In this document: one piece after another, positions 8,291 through 16,011 of the stretch | How positions within the stretch are numbered: the stretch's first letter is position 1 | Layout: every line of letters begins with the position of its first letter | NCBI RefSeq assembly: GCF_009708075.1 | Contig: NZ_WMBT01000006.1 | Coordinates: 1 to 64,000, forward strand | Direction of reading: 5' to 3' | Length of the DNA stretch: 64,000 bases | Origin: Paracoccus lichenicola | GTDB lineage: Bacteria; Pseudomonadota; Alphaproteobacteria; Rhodobacterales; Rhodobacteraceae | The notes under the pieces: model-generated | The model's database searches: none | Seen by the model: the letters and a program-made list of their open reading frames with translations, nothing else | What the model was told of the DNA's origin: nothing | Position numbers and translations under genes: made by a program

Positions 8291-10116
8291 TGATTTGCGC
8301 TGACCTTTAGCTCATCGCCCGGTTGCGATTCAACACGGGGGGCGAAGCGCGGGGCGATGACCGGCAGGTTTTCGTCGGTGACGGGTTCCAGGCCCACCAG
8401 CGGGGCCAGGCGGCGGATGATGGCGGAGGCGACGGGGGCGGCGGTGGCGCCGGCCGTGCGGCTTTCCCCGCCGGGACCGGTTACGGACGGTTCGTCCAGC
8501 GTCACGATCATCACGTATTTCGGCGCGCTGGCCGGAAAGACCGATGCGAAGGTCGAGACCACCTTGTTGTCGTAATACCCGCCCGAGGGGCGCGGCTTGT
8601 CGGCGGTGCCGGTCTTGCCCGCGACCTCGTAGCCTTCGACCTCGGCCTGCTTGGCGGTGCCGCGCGTGACGACCTGGCGCAGCATGTCCACCGCGCGGGC
8701 GGCGGCGCGTTCGGACAGGATCCGTTCGCCCTGGGGCCGGGTGCGACCGTGGATCAGCGTGGGCGTGACCTTCACGCCGCCATTGGCGACGGTGGCATAG
8801 GCCGCGGCCAGGTGCAGCGGGCTTGCGGCCAGGCCGTGGCCAAAGGACACGGTGGCGGCGGTCACGGCGGGCCAGCGGGTCGGGACCAGCGGCTTGCCCG
8901 TGGGGGCCTCGACCATCTCGATAGGCAGGGGGTCGAAGAAGCCCAGCTTCTGCAAGAAGGCCTTTTGCCGTTCGACCCCGATCATCTGGGCGATGCGCAC
9001 GGTGCCCACGTTGGACGACTTCACGATCACGTCCGTCGCCGACAGTTGCGGGCCATAGTTGGAAAAATCGTTGATCCGGTACTTGCCGATGCGCATCGGC
9101 GTCGTGGTGTTGATGCCGCTGTTGGGGTTGATGATCTGCAAATCCAGCGCCTGCGCGACGGGGAAGATCTTGAAGGTGGACCCCAGTTCGTACTGCCCCT
9201 GCACCGCGCGGTTGAACAGCGGGCTGTCGGACGGATCGCCCTTCAGCAAGGGGCGGGGGCGGTCGTTCGGGTCGAAATCGGGCAAGGACGCCATGGCCAG
9301 GATCTCGCCCGATTCGATCTCCATCAGGATGCCGGTGGCGCCCTTGGCGCTCATCACCTCCATGCCGGAGGCCAGCACCTGCTCCATCGCGGATTGCACG
9401 GACAGGTCGATGGACAGCTGCAAGGGCGCGCCGTCGTTGGCGGGATCGCGCAGCCAGCCGTCGAAGGCCTTCTCGACGCCCGCCACGCCCAGGACCTCGG
9501 CGCTGTCCACGCCTTCGTTGCCGAAGCCCGACCCGCCCAGGATATGGCTGGCGATGTGGCCGTTGGGATAAACGCGCATCTCGCGCGGGCCGAACAGCAG
9601 GCCCGGCTCGCCGATGTCGTGGACGGCCTGCATCTGTTCGGGCGACATCTTGCGCTTGATCCACATGAACTTGCGGCTGCCGGTGAAGTCGCGCAGCAGC
9701 TTGTCCGCGTCCAGATCGGGAAAGATGCGCGCCAGGTTCCGCGCCGCGCCCACCGGATCGACCATCTGGTGCGGGTGGGCATACAGCGAATGCGTCAAAA
9801 GGTTCGTCGCCAGCACCCGCCCCTGCCGGTCGGTGATGTCCGCGCGCTGCGAGACGATCTGCGCCGACATGACCTCGCTGCGCGGCTCGATCGGATCGGT
9901 CGAGGCCAGCGCGCCCATGCGCACCCCCACCGTCCCGAAGCCCAGGACGAACAGGCTGGCCATCAGCGCCAGCCGCCCCTCGGCCCGGCGGCGGGCCTTG
10001 TCCTGGATCGCCTCGTGGCGCAGGCGGCGGTTCTCGGCCTCGATGGCGTCAGGGTTCTCGCCACGCTCTCGGGCGCGGAGGATCCGGGCCAGGGGACGCA
10101 AGGGGATGCGGATCAT
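8287..10116 (-). CDS. ftsI: Division-specific peptidoglycan transpeptidase (PBP3)
   Basis: Septal class B penicillin-binding protein cross-linking new peptidoglycan at the division site. The 609-residue protein has a basic cytoplasmic tail, one membrane anchor (about 48-66), a PBP dimerisation domain and a transpeptidase domain with STFK (313-316, catalytic Ser), SSN (367-369) and KTGT (501-504). The frame is open much further upstream through ftsL, so the start was placed at 10116 (MIRIPLRP), 5 bases after the ftsL stop. Confidence 0.95.
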   Translation of the reverse strand: MIRIPLRPLARILRARERGENPDAIEAENRRLRHEAIQDKARRRAEGRLALMASLFVLGFGTVGVRMGALASTDPIEPRSEVMSAQIVSQRADITDRQGRVLATNLLTHSLYAHPHQMVDPVGAARNLARIFPDLDADKLLRDFTGSRKFMWIKRKMSPEQMQAVHDIGEPGLLFGPREMRVYPNGHIASHILGGSGFGNEGVDSAEVLGVAGVEKAFDGWLRDPANDGAPLQLSIDLSVQSAMEQVLASGMEVMSAKGATGILMEIESGEILAMASLPDFDPNDRPRPLLKGDPSDSPLFNRAVQGQYELGSTFKIFPVAQALDLQIINPNSGINTTTPMRIGKYRINDFSNYGPQLSATDVIVKSSNVGTVRIAQMIGVERQKAFLQKLGFFDPLPIEMVEAPTGKPLVPTRWPAVTAATVSFGHGLAASPLHLAAAYATVANGGVKVTPTLIHGRTRPQGERILSERAAARAVDMLRQVVTRGTAKQAEVEGYEVAGKTGTADKPRPSGGYYDNKVVSTFASVFPASAPKYVMIVTLDEPSVTGPGGESRTAGATAAPVASAIIRRLAPLVGLEPVTDENLPVIAPRFAPRVESQPGDELKVSANQ

Positions 10117-10121
10117 GACGG

Positions 10122-10472
10122 TCACTCCTGCGGGGCGGCGGGGTTGCCGGAAGATTCGGATGCGACTTCGGGTTGCGGCGCGGGGGGCTTGGGATAGTCG
10201 ATATGGCCCAGATCCATCACCTGCCCCGCCTCGCGTGGGATCAGTTGCAGCCGGTCGAAGTTCAGGTCCACCAGTTCCCGCAACCGGTCGGGACGGTTGA
10301 GATAGGCCCATTCGGCGCGCAGCACGCCCAGATCCTCGCGCAACTGGGCGATCTCGCGCTGGACCTGGCTCATCTCGCCCAAGGCAGCCTGGGTGCGGTA
10401 GTTCTCGCGGTAAGCCCAGAAGGCCAGGCCCATGACCAGAAGCGCGCAGGCGAGATAGGTCAGGGGACGCAT
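10122..10472 (-). CDS. ftsL: Cell division protein FtsL
   Basis: Small bitopic division protein of 116 residues that partners FtsB to activate septal wall synthesis. It begins [19 protein letters not shown], a single membrane helix with a very short cytoplasmic end, then a coiled coil (about 30-60, EMSQVQREIAQLREDLGVL) and a proline-rich tail. Its ATG shares one base with the rsmH stop (TGATG). The partner FtsB is at 16012 in this window. Identity rests on topology, length and position, since FtsL is poorly conserved. Confidence 0.88.
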   Translation of the reverse strand: MRPLTYLACALLVMGLAFWAYRENYRTQAALGEMSQVQREIAQLREDLGVLRAEWAYLNRPDRLRELVDLNFDRLQLIPREAGQVMDLGHIDYPKPPAPQPEVASESSGNPAAPQE

Positions 10473-11437
10473 CAATGGCCCCCCTTCGGCAGGCGCGGCA
10501 TGGCCAGTGCATCGGCATCGACCGCAGCCGCAGGCGCGTCGGTGCGGATCGCCACGCGCAGCAGGGCGGACCGGGCGCGGGGGTTGGCGGACTCCTCTTC
10601 GGGGTCGGGACCGATGGCGCGGCGGAAGGGCATGGTGAAGGCCGCGGGCGCCATGTCCTGCACGGGGGCATAGCGGCTGCCCCCGCCCGCGCTGTTCGAC
10701 CGGGCCTGCATGAACCGCTTGACGATGCGGTCCTCCAGCGAATGAAAGCTGACAACGGCCAGCTTGCCGCCGGGCTTCAGGGCGCGCTCGGCGGCGGAGA
10801 GGCCATCGACCAGCTGGCGGAATTCGTCGTTCACCCAGATGCGGACCGCCTGGAAGCTGCGGGTGGCGGGGTGGCTTTGCCCGGGCTTGGGGCGCGGCAG
10901 GCACCCGGCCACGACCTCGGCCAGCTGCGCCGTGCGGGTCAGCGGGCGGGCGGCGACGATGGCGCGGGCGATGCGGCGGGCGGCGCGTTCCTCGCCGTAA
11001 TGATAAAGGACATCGGCGATCACCGCTTCCTCGGCCGTGTTCAGCAGGTCGGCGGCCGACGGCCCCGCCTGTTCCATCCGCATGTCCAAGGGTCCGTCGC
11101 GCAGAAAGGAAAAGCCGCGTTCCGCCAGATCCAGCTGCATCGAGCTGACGCCCAGATCCAGCACCACGCCGTCCAGCGATTCGCCCGCAAGTTGATCAAG
11201 GTCGGAAAACGTCCCCTCGACCAGCCGCAGCCGGTCGCCGTATTCGCCCGCCCAAGGCATGGCCATGTCGAAGACCAGCGGGTCGCGGTCCACGCCGATC
11301 ACCCGGTCGGCGCCTGCCGCCAGCAGGCCCCGGGAATAGCCCCCCGCCCCGAAGGTGCCGTCCAGCCAGACGCCGGAAACCGGGGCAACCGCGCGAAGCA
11401 GCGGGGCAAGCAGGACGGGGACATGCGATTCGGCCAT
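10472..11437 (-). CDS. rsmH: 16S rRNA (cytosine-1402-N4) methyltransferase
   Basis: SAM-dependent methyltransferase for C1402 of 16S rRNA, formerly MraW. The 321-residue protein has the SAM-binding stretch [14 protein letters not shown] (about 26-39), [13 protein letters not shown] near 118 and the C-terminal [12 protein letters not shown] motif. It sits between mraZ (3-base gap) and ftsL, the standard order. Confidence 0.96.
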   Translation of the reverse strand: MAESHVPVLLAPLLRAVAPVSGVWLDGTFGAGGYSRGLLAAGADRVIGVDRDPLVFDMAMPWAGEYGDRLRLVEGTFSDLDQLAGESLDGVVLDLGVSSMQLDLAERGFSFLRDGPLDMRMEQAGPSAADLLNTAEEAVIADVLYHYGEERAARRIARAIVAARPLTRTAQLAEVVAGCLPRPKPGQSHPATRSFQAVRIWVNDEFRQLVDGLSAAERALKPGGKLAVVSFHSLEDRIVKRFMQARSNSAGGGSRYAPVQDMAPAAFTMPFRRAIGPDPEEESANPRARSALLRVAIRTDAPAAAVDADALAMPRLPKGGH

Positions 11438-11440
11438 GGC

Positions 11441-11953
11441 CTAGCCCTCGTCCACCTGGTCCAGGAAGGACCGGGGATCGAATTCGGGACCGTGCCGGGC
11501 GGTGAAATCCTCCAGCGCGGTAACATCCTTGGGCCGCGAATCGGGGTGATAAACCTGGATGTAATCGCCGCGCGATTCGAAGATCGTCTCGGATCCTTCA
11601 CTAAAGCCCAGCTTTTCGCGCAATTTCTGGGGCAGCACCAGGCGGCCCTCCTTGTCGATTTCCAGATCGGTGGACTGGCCGTTCATCAGCACTTCCAGCC
11701 AGCGGCGCTCGGGCGAGCCGCGCGTCAGCTTGTCGATCTGGGCGTCGATTTCCTCGATGGCCTCGATGCTGTAAAGCTCGATCCAGTTCCACCAGTCGGG
11801 ACCGTACACGGCCACCAGCTGCGTGCGTCCGGTGTTGGCGGTGGCAAAGGCAGGATCGCCGGCATCGAACACGCGCCGCAGCCGGGCGGGGATCGACATC
11901 CGACCCTTGCCATCGACCTTGACGGATTCAGTGCCTCTGAACTTCCGCGTCAC
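11441..11953 (-). CDS. mraZ: Transcriptional regulator MraZ
   Basis: DNA-binding protein with two tandem SpoVT/AbrB-like domains that controls the dcw cluster in other bacteria. The 170-residue product starts with GTG (MTRKFRGTES) and has KVDGKGRMSIPARLR (about 12-26) and the second copy IDKEGRLVLPQKLREKLG near 100-117. It lies at the head of the wall/division operon, downstream of a long leader containing a terminator, so its expression depends on read-through of that structure. Confidence 0.94.
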   Translation of the reverse strand: MTRKFRGTESVKVDGKGRMSIPARLRRVFDAGDPAFATANTGRTQLVAVYGPDWWNWIELYSIEAIEEIDAQIDKLTRGSPERRWLEVLMNGQSTDLEIDKEGRLVLPQKLREKLGFSEGSETIFESRGDYIQVYHPDSRPKDVTALEDFTARHGPEFDPRSFLDQVDEG

Positions 11954-11974
11954 CCTTGGCCTGCCTCACTGCCG

Positions 11975-11996
11975 CTCTTTCGCCCGCCCGAAAGAG
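11975..11996. promoter_or_regulatory. 8-bp hairpin in the mraZ 5' leader
   Basis: CTCTTTCG (11975-11982) and CGAAAGAG (11989-11996) form a perfect inverted repeat around six bases, ending 21 bases before the mraZ GTG. It follows the terminator stem at 12001-12034 so closely that the terminator's T-rich tail (CTTTCTCTTTC) is also one arm of this hairpin. The two structures may therefore compete. This is inference from the sequence. Confidence 0.45.
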
Positions 11997-12034
11997 AAAG
12001 GGCGGACCGGGCCGCTGCCACTGCCCGATCCGCC
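11985..12034 (-). terminator. Terminator in the mraZ leader, likely 3' end of an UpsM-like sRNA
   Basis: On the minus strand GGCGGATCGGGC (12034-12023) pairs with GCCCGGTCCGCC (12012-12001): 12 bp with one G-U pair and a 10-nt loop. A CTTTCTCTTTC tract follows. It stands about 35-50 bases before mraZ. In R. sphaeroides the abundant sRNA UpsM is the 5' part of the dcw leader and ends at exactly such a terminator. Confidence 0.7.
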
Positions 12035-12230
12035 GCCCTCGTTCCCCGTCCGGCCCCTTTTTTGGGGTCTGTCCCTGTCACGCGCCACCTGGGGGAGGTG
12101 CTGCTCGCGCGTGCGGGCGCTTATTTGGAAAACGGATGCCTGTATGAAAGCCTGCTCGCCTGGGGGGTCTTGATGCCCCTTCGCTGCCCGTCTTCGTGAT
12201 CTGGTTGTGGCACGGGAATTCATGGGAAGC
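11985..12230 (-). ncRNA. upsM: Candidate UpsM-like sRNA in the dcw leader
   Basis: UpsM of R. sphaeroides is an sRNA of roughly 200 nt from the extended 5' leader of the dcw cluster, ending at a Rho-independent terminator just before mraZ. Here the non-coding minus-strand stretch before mraZ ends in a matching terminator (12001-12034), and no protein is recognised in it. The 3' end is supported by sequence. The 5' end is only a guess from the known length, since no convincing promoter was identified near 12230-12260. Primary-sequence homology to UpsM was not tested. Confidence 0.5.
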
Positions 12231-12560
12231 AACGGTATTCTTCGCCAAGCGGTGAAACCAAAGCGCGAACGGCGGAATGTCGCATATTTGCCATTTGCCT
12301 GTTTCGACTCGGGAAAAGCCCCATGCCTGGGGATTTCGCCCCATGAAACCACCAGATCTGGAGAATTAACTTTTGTTATTTTGCGTGCCGTGAACCGGCG
12401 CCGCCCGGGTCAGGCAAGATGACCTGTTGCCACTTATCCACAGAAAACTGGGGCTGCGGATTTATCGCTCACAGGGCTTCACGCCGCTGCGATTTGGCCG
12501 GAAACGGATGGCACCCCGCCAAATCCCTGCATTCCCGTTCATTCCCAAGCCGTTTCGATT
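12231..12560. other. Non-coding region between mraZ leader and mrp
   Basis: About 330 bases without a recognisable gene. It contains an AT-rich patch (12361-12390) that may hold the dcw promoter on the minus strand, and the consensus DnaA-box sequence listed separately. Short open frames on both strands show no protein-like composition. Confidence 0.4.
12434..12442 (+). promoter_or_regulatory. Consensus DnaA box
   Basis: TTATCCACA is a perfect match to the strong DnaA-binding 9-mer. It lies in the non-coding gap between the division cluster and mrp. No second clear box was seen close by, so an origin of replication is not suggested. It could be a DnaA-regulated promoter element or chance. 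Confidence 0.4.
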
Positions 12561-13649
12561 TCAGGCCACGCCGTCCCGGATCAGGCGTGCTGCAAGCCGG
12601 GCATAGGCCTGGACCGTCGCGCCCTCTCCCAAGGCGACCGGACGGCCCGAATCGCCCGCAAGCCGCACGTCCAGTTCCAGCGGCAGCTCGCCCAGGAACG
12701 GCAGGCCCAGCTGCGCCGCCTCGGCCGCGACGCCGCCATGGCCGAACAGATGCGCCTCGTGCCCGCAGTTGGGACAGACATAGGTGGACATGTTCTCGAT
12801 CAGGCCCAGCACCGGGGTCTTCAGCTTGTTGAACATGTCGATGGCCCGGCGGGCATCCAGCAGTGCCACGTCCTGGGGCGTGGACACGATGACCGCCCCC
12901 GTCACGGCGGCCTTCTGGCACAGGCTCAGCTGCACGTCGCCGGTGCCGGGCGGCAGGTCGATCAGCAGCACGTCCAGCTCTCCCCAGTTCACCTGCTGCA
13001 GCATCTGCTGCATCGCGCCCATCAGCATGGGACCGCGCCAGACCACCGCCTCGCCTTCCTTCAGCATCAGGCCGATGGACATGACGGTGACGCCATGGGC
13101 GTGCAGCGGCTCGATATGCTGGCCGTCGGGGCTGGCGGGGCGGCCCGAGATCCCCATCATGCGCGGCTGCGAGGGGCCATAGATGTCGGCGTCCAGCAGC
13201 CCGACCTTGCGCCCGGCCCGCGCCAGGGCCACCGCGAGGTTCGAGGTCACGGTCGATTTGCCCACGCCGCCCTTGCCCGAGCCGATGGCGACGATGTTCC
13301 TGACGCCCGGGATCGCCTGCGGTCCCGCCTGCCCGGTCGGATGCCGCCCGATCTGCAACGAGGGCGCCGCACCGGACGTTCGCACGGCCTCGGACTGCTT
13401 GCCGGCGGGGGCGGTCATGACGATCTGGACCCTGGACACGCCCGGCAGCGCCTCGAGCCGGCGCTTCGCCTCGGCCTCGACGGGCGCAAGGCTGCGCGCG
13501 ACGGCGGCGTCCGCGACCTCCAGCACGAATCTGACCGTGCCTTCGTCCACGGTGAAAGCGCGCACCAGATCGGCCTTTTCCAGCGTCCGCCCGTCCGGCA
13601 GCACGATATCAGAGATTGCCCTTAGGGCAGCTTCACGGTTCACGGACAT
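12561..13649 (-). CDS. mrp: Mrp/ApbC family iron-sulfur carrier P-loop ATPase
   Basis: A 362-residue Mrp/NBP35 protein that holds and transfers Fe-S clusters to apo-proteins in the cytoplasm. It has an N-terminal MIP18/DUF59 domain (about 1-85), a variable linker, the deviant Walker A loop GKGGVGKST (125-133) and the CPNC pair ([11 protein letters not shown]) that bridges a cluster between subunits. It is transcribed away from the DUF1127 gene and towards the dcw leader. Confidence 0.93.
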   Translation of the reverse strand: MSVNREAALRAISDIVLPDGRTLEKADLVRAFTVDEGTVRFVLEVADAAVARSLAPVEAEAKRRLEALPGVSRVQIVMTAPAGKQSEAVRTSGAAPSLQIGRHPTGQAGPQAIPGVRNIVAIGSGKGGVGKSTVTSNLAVALARAGRKVGLLDADIYGPSQPRMMGISGRPASPDGQHIEPLHAHGVTVMSIGLMLKEGEAVVWRGPMLMGAMQQMLQQVNWGELDVLLIDLPPGTGDVQLSLCQKAAVTGAVIVSTPQDVALLDARRAIDMFNKLKTPVLGLIENMSTYVCPNCGHEAHLFGHGGVAAEAAQLGLPFLGELPLELDVRLAGDSGRPVALGEGATVQAYARLAARLIRDGVA

Positions 13650-13987
13650 GTCAGGCCTGTTCTTGCAACGTCAGCGCCAACATGGTCCAACGCGGCCCCC
13701 GCATCAACCACCCGCCGCAATTTGCGGCACCGGGCCACCGGCGTTGTGTCCCTCGCCCATTTTTGCAGCGCGGCGTGATCGCTAACGCCGTTTGGCCGTC
13801 ACATTTTTGTCATAGATTGCAGGACACAAGCGGCAGGTTGCCGCGCCAGTCATGCGATTGCTGCATGGCAGCATTCCCGAATGATCCATTGTGCAGCCGC
13901 AGCATTAGCGCCATCTTGGGTCCATCGAAACAGCGCAAGGCCAATCCGGGTCAGCGCAGATGCCAGACGCCGAAAAGGAAACACATC
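13650..13987. other. Intergenic region between mrp and the DUF1127 gene
   Basis: This 338-base gap separates two divergent genes and must hold both promoters. In R. sphaeroides the equivalent DUF1127-CcsR transcript is driven by the heat-shock-type factors RpoHI and RpoHII. I looked for a matching motif and found no convincing -35/-10 pair. A T-rich stretch at 13800-13825 is the least GC-rich part. No gene was recognised. Confidence 0.4.
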
Positions 13988-14212
13988 ATGGCTGCCATCG
14001 CCAACACCCACAACGCCGCTGCCGCTACCGGCTTCGCTGGCCGTCTGATGGCTGCGATCCAGCACATGCAGGAAAACCGCGCCCGCCGCGTGATCTATCG
14101 CCAGACGGTTCGCGAACTGAACGCCCTGACCAGCCGCGATCTGGCGGACCTGGGCATCAACCGCGCGATGATCGGTCGCCTGGCCCACGAAGCGGCCTGG
14201 GGCACGAAATAA
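13988..14212 (+). CDS. DUF1127 small RNA-binding protein, CcaF1-like
   Basis: A 74-residue basic protein with a DUF1127 domain (about 30-66: RRVIYRQTVRELNALTSRDL, then ADLGINRAMI) after an Ala-rich N-terminus. The ATG follows an AAAAGGAAAC ribosome-binding site. In R. sphaeroides the DUF1127 protein CcaF1 is co-transcribed with the CcsR1-4 small RNAs, binds RNA and influences sRNA maturation and turnover. Here the gene is directly followed, 10 bases after its stop, by 14 CcsR-like hairpins. The functional assignment is by family and context. Confidence 0.85.
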   Translation: MAAIANTHNAAAATGFAGRLMAAIQHMQENRARRVIYRQTVRELNALTSRDLADLGINRAMIGRLAHEAAWGTK

Positions 14213-14382
14213 GAATAAGCTATTCCGCCCCACCCTCCTCCCAGGGGCCGGAACGGGCGGCATCCTCACTCCTCCTCCCAGAGGATGCCGCCGAAACAGC
14301 GCAGGAACCCTTTCTCCTCCCTGGGGTTTCAGCGACAGGCGGCGACCCCTCCTCCTCCCTCGGGGTCGCCGCACACGAAACA

Positions 14383-14402
14383 TAGCCGCCCCATTTGCGG
14401 CA
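14383..14402 (+). repeat. Linker hairpin repeat, copy 1
   Basis: TAGCCGCC-n-TTTGCGGCA forms a short GCCGC/GCGGC stem between the fourth and fifth cuckoo hairpins. Near-identical linkers recur at 14490-14509 and 14671-14690. It lacks the CCUCCUCCC loop and may be a spacer or processing signal. Confidence 0.55.
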
Positions 14403-14489
14403 ACGAGATACGGCCCGTCCTCTCCTCCCCTCGGGCAGGGCCGTTTGCGGTGAAGCCTTTCCTCCTCCCCGGCTGAACCGCACCCCACA

Positions 14490-14663
14490 TAGCCGCCTCA
14501 TTTGCGGCACCTGATGCGACGGACCTCTCCTCCTCCCATGGTCCGCTCGTTGGCGGCAACGGCCCTCCTCCTCCCTGGCCTTGCCGCACCCCATACGCGG
14601 CCCCTCCCTCCTCCCTGGGCCAGCGTTACGCGGCGGCGCCCTCCTCCTCCCTGGCGCCGCCGC
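14490..14663 (+). repeat. Four-hairpin module, copy A of a tandem duplication
   Basis: A linker hairpin followed by cuckoo hairpins 7-10. The same order, with nearly the same bases, repeats at 14671-14844. Shared landmarks include GATGCGACGGACC, GGTCCGCTCGTTGGCGGCAA, ACGCGGCCC and CGGCGGCGCC. Differences fall mainly in loops and in paired compensating changes. Confidence 0.8.
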
Positions 14664-14670
14664 CCCTCCA

Positions 14671-14844
14671 TAGCCGCCTTGTTCGCGGCACCCTGATGCG
14701 ACGGACCCCTCCTCCCATTGGTCCGCTCGTTGGCGGCAACGGCCCTCCTCCTCCCTGGCCGTGCCGCACCCCAAACGCGGCCCCCCCTCCTCCCTGGGCC
14801 AGCGTTCCGCGGCGGCGCCCCTCCTCCTCCCTGGGCGCCGCCGC
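14671..14844 (+). repeat. Four-hairpin module, copy B of a tandem duplication
   Basis: Second copy of the linker plus four hairpins (11-14). Compared with copy A, the last stem has gained one C on the 5' arm and one G on the 3' arm, so it lengthens without losing pairing, as expected for selection on structure. Confidence 0.8.
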
Positions 14845-14852
14845 TTTTCGTT
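14809..14852 (+). terminator. Rho-independent terminator formed by the last cuckoo hairpin
   Basis: GCGGCGGCGCCC (14809-14820) pairs with GGGCGCCGCCGC (14833-14844), a perfect 12-bp stem with a CTCCTCCTCCCT loop, followed at once by TTTTCGTTT. The fourteenth cuckoo hairpin therefore also ends the DUF1127-array transcript. Confidence 0.85.
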
Positions 14853-14907
14853 TGCAGCCCCGGAACCTGGCGATTCGCCTCGCGTTGAGAGGCGAAAGGG
14901 GATGGAC

Positions 14908-15126
14908 ATGAGCAAATTCCGCGTGGGCACGGCCGTCGAATGGGACTGGGGCAAGGGCACCGCCACCGGCACTATCACCGAATCCTTCACCGAACCGGTC
15001 GAACGCACCATCAAGGGCGCCACGATCAAGCGGAACGCCGATCCCGAAAACCCCGCCTACCTGATCGAACAGGACGACGGCGACCGGGTGCTGAAAAGCC
15101 ATTCCGAACTGCGCAAGGCGACTTGA
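14908..15126 (+). CDS. Small Tudor-like (DUF2945) protein
   Basis: A 72-residue protein starting MSKFRVGTAVEWDWGKGTAT and ending in LKSHSELRKAT, matching the DUF2945 / hypervirulence-associated Tudor-domain family: a small beta-barrel with the signature GxxVxWxWGxG at its start and HxSELRK near its end. Function in bacteria is unknown. The start at 14908 is preferred to an in-frame ATG at 14902 because the AAAGGGG site lies 6 bases before it. It sits just beyond the cuckoo terminator and needs its own promoter. Confidence 0.75.
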   Translation: MSKFRVGTAVEWDWGKGTATGTITESFTEPVERTIKGATIKRNADPENPAYLIEQDDGDRVLKSHSELRKAT

Positions 15127-15164
15127 GGCTTTCGCCGACCTGTGGCGCGGGCTAAGGGCGGCTC

Positions 15165-15944
15165 ATGCTCAGCTATCAACATGCCTATCACGCGGGAAAC
15201 CTGGCCGACCTGCACAAGCACGCGCTGCTGGCCGCCGCGCTGGATTACCTGACGCGCAAGGACAAGCCCTTGTCCTATCTGGAAACCCATGCCGGGCGGG
15301 GCCTCTATTCCCTGGACGGGGCCGAGGCCGCGAAAACGGGAGAGGCGCGCGCGGGCATCCGGCGGGCCGAGGCCGAGGGCTGGCTGCTCCCCGATCACCC
15401 GCTGCTGGCGGCCCTGGCGCAAGTCCGCCGCAGTCATGGCCCATCCGCCTATCCCGGATCGCCGCTGATCGCCGCGCATTTCCTGCGCCGGGGCGATTCC
15501 GCGCATCTGGCCGAACTGCATCCCGCCGAACACGAGGCGCTGACCCATGTCGCGGGCTTTGCCACGCTGCACCGTCAGGACGGCTTCCAGATGGCGCAGG
15601 CGGTCTGCCCGCCGACCCCCCGGCGCGGGTTGATCCTGATCGACCCCAGCTACGAGGTGAAATCCGACTATGCCGTGATCCCGCGCCAGATCGGGCTGAT
15701 CGCGCGCAAATGGAACGTCGGCGTCATTGCGCTGTGGTATCCGATCCTGCCTGACGCCCGCCACGCGCCGATGCTGGACGCGCTGATGACCGCCCATCCC
15801 GAGGCCCTGCGGTCCGAGGTGGCGTTTGCCCCCGCCCGTCCCGGCCATTCCATGACCGGATCGGGCCTATGGGTGCTGAACGCCCCCTTCGGCCTGGCCG
15901 GGGAAGCCGCGCGGCTCGAGGCGATCTTCCGCCGCAACGCCTGA
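15165..15944 (+). CDS. rlmJ: 23S rRNA (adenine-2030-N6) methyltransferase
   Basis: A 259-residue RlmJ methyltransferase using SAM to modify A2030 of 23S rRNA. Family hallmarks are the N-terminal MLSYQHAYHAGNLADLHKH, the SAM-site region LETHAGRGLY (about 45-54) and the catalytic segment LIDPSYEVK (about 158-166), which corresponds to the DPP-like motif IV. Length fits. It stands alone between the DUF2945 gene and ftsB. Confidence 0.92.
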   Translation: MLSYQHAYHAGNLADLHKHALLAAALDYLTRKDKPLSYLETHAGRGLYSLDGAEAAKTGEARAGIRRAEAEGWLLPDHPLLAALAQVRRSHGPSAYPGSPLIAAHFLRRGDSAHLAELHPAEHEALTHVAGFATLHRQDGFQMAQAVCPPTPRRGLILIDPSYEVKSDYAVIPRQIGLIARKWNVGVIALWYPILPDARHAPMLDALMTAHPEALRSEVAFAPARPGHSMTGSGLWVLNAPFGLAGEAARLEAIFRRNA

Positions 15945-16011
15945 TCCGGGGGATTCCCCTGCCCTTGCCGCTGTGGCATGATCCGCCCCACCAACCAGAA
16001 CGGCCCGTTCC

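Larger units (their letters stand above)
14223..14850 (+). ncRNA. Array of 14 cuckoo (CcsR-type) hairpin RNAs
   Basis: Fourteen consecutive hairpins fill the 640 bases after the DUF1127 gene. Spans: 14223-14253, 14258-14290, 14304-14330, 14339-14372, 14410-14444, 14448-14480, 14520-14545, 14553-14587, 14595-14626, 14630-14663, 14702-14725, 14733-14767, 14775-14805, 14809-14844. Twelve loops contain the full CCTCCTCCC; the third and fifth contain CTCCTCCC. Stem sequences differ from one another while the loop stays fixed, and single-base bulges keep the pairing (eighth, ninth, twelfth, thirteenth). This matches the cuckoo RNA family, known as CcsR1-4 downstream of a DUF1127 gene in R. sphaeroides. 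The exposed loop resembles the anti-Shine-Dalgarno end of 16S rRNA, so pairing with GGAGG-containing mRNAs is expected. Confidence 0.9.

Noticed and set aside
11966-12352. A 128-codon minus-strand frame upstream of mraZ
   Set aside because: It runs through the terminator stem and has no protein-like pattern. The region fits a non-coding leader.
12434-12442. Replication origin
   Set aside because: Only one clear DnaA box, no AT-rich unwinding region and no dnaA, parAB or similar origin markers nearby; mipZ alone is not origin-linked.
11954-12560. RNase P RNA (rnpB) upstream of mraZ
   Set aside because: I looked for the conserved GAGGAAAGTCCGG-type segment and did not find it on either strand.
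14223-14850. CRISPR array
   Set aside because: There are no direct repeats with unique spacers. Only the 9-base loop is constant and the flanking arms are self-complementary, which fits tandem hairpin RNAs.
14220-15102. Long minus-strand open frames rich in REEEG repeats across the hairpin array
   Set aside because: They are the complement of the CTCCTCC loop motif read in frame. The hairpin pairing and the terminator on the plus strand explain the repetition, and the translations resemble no protein.
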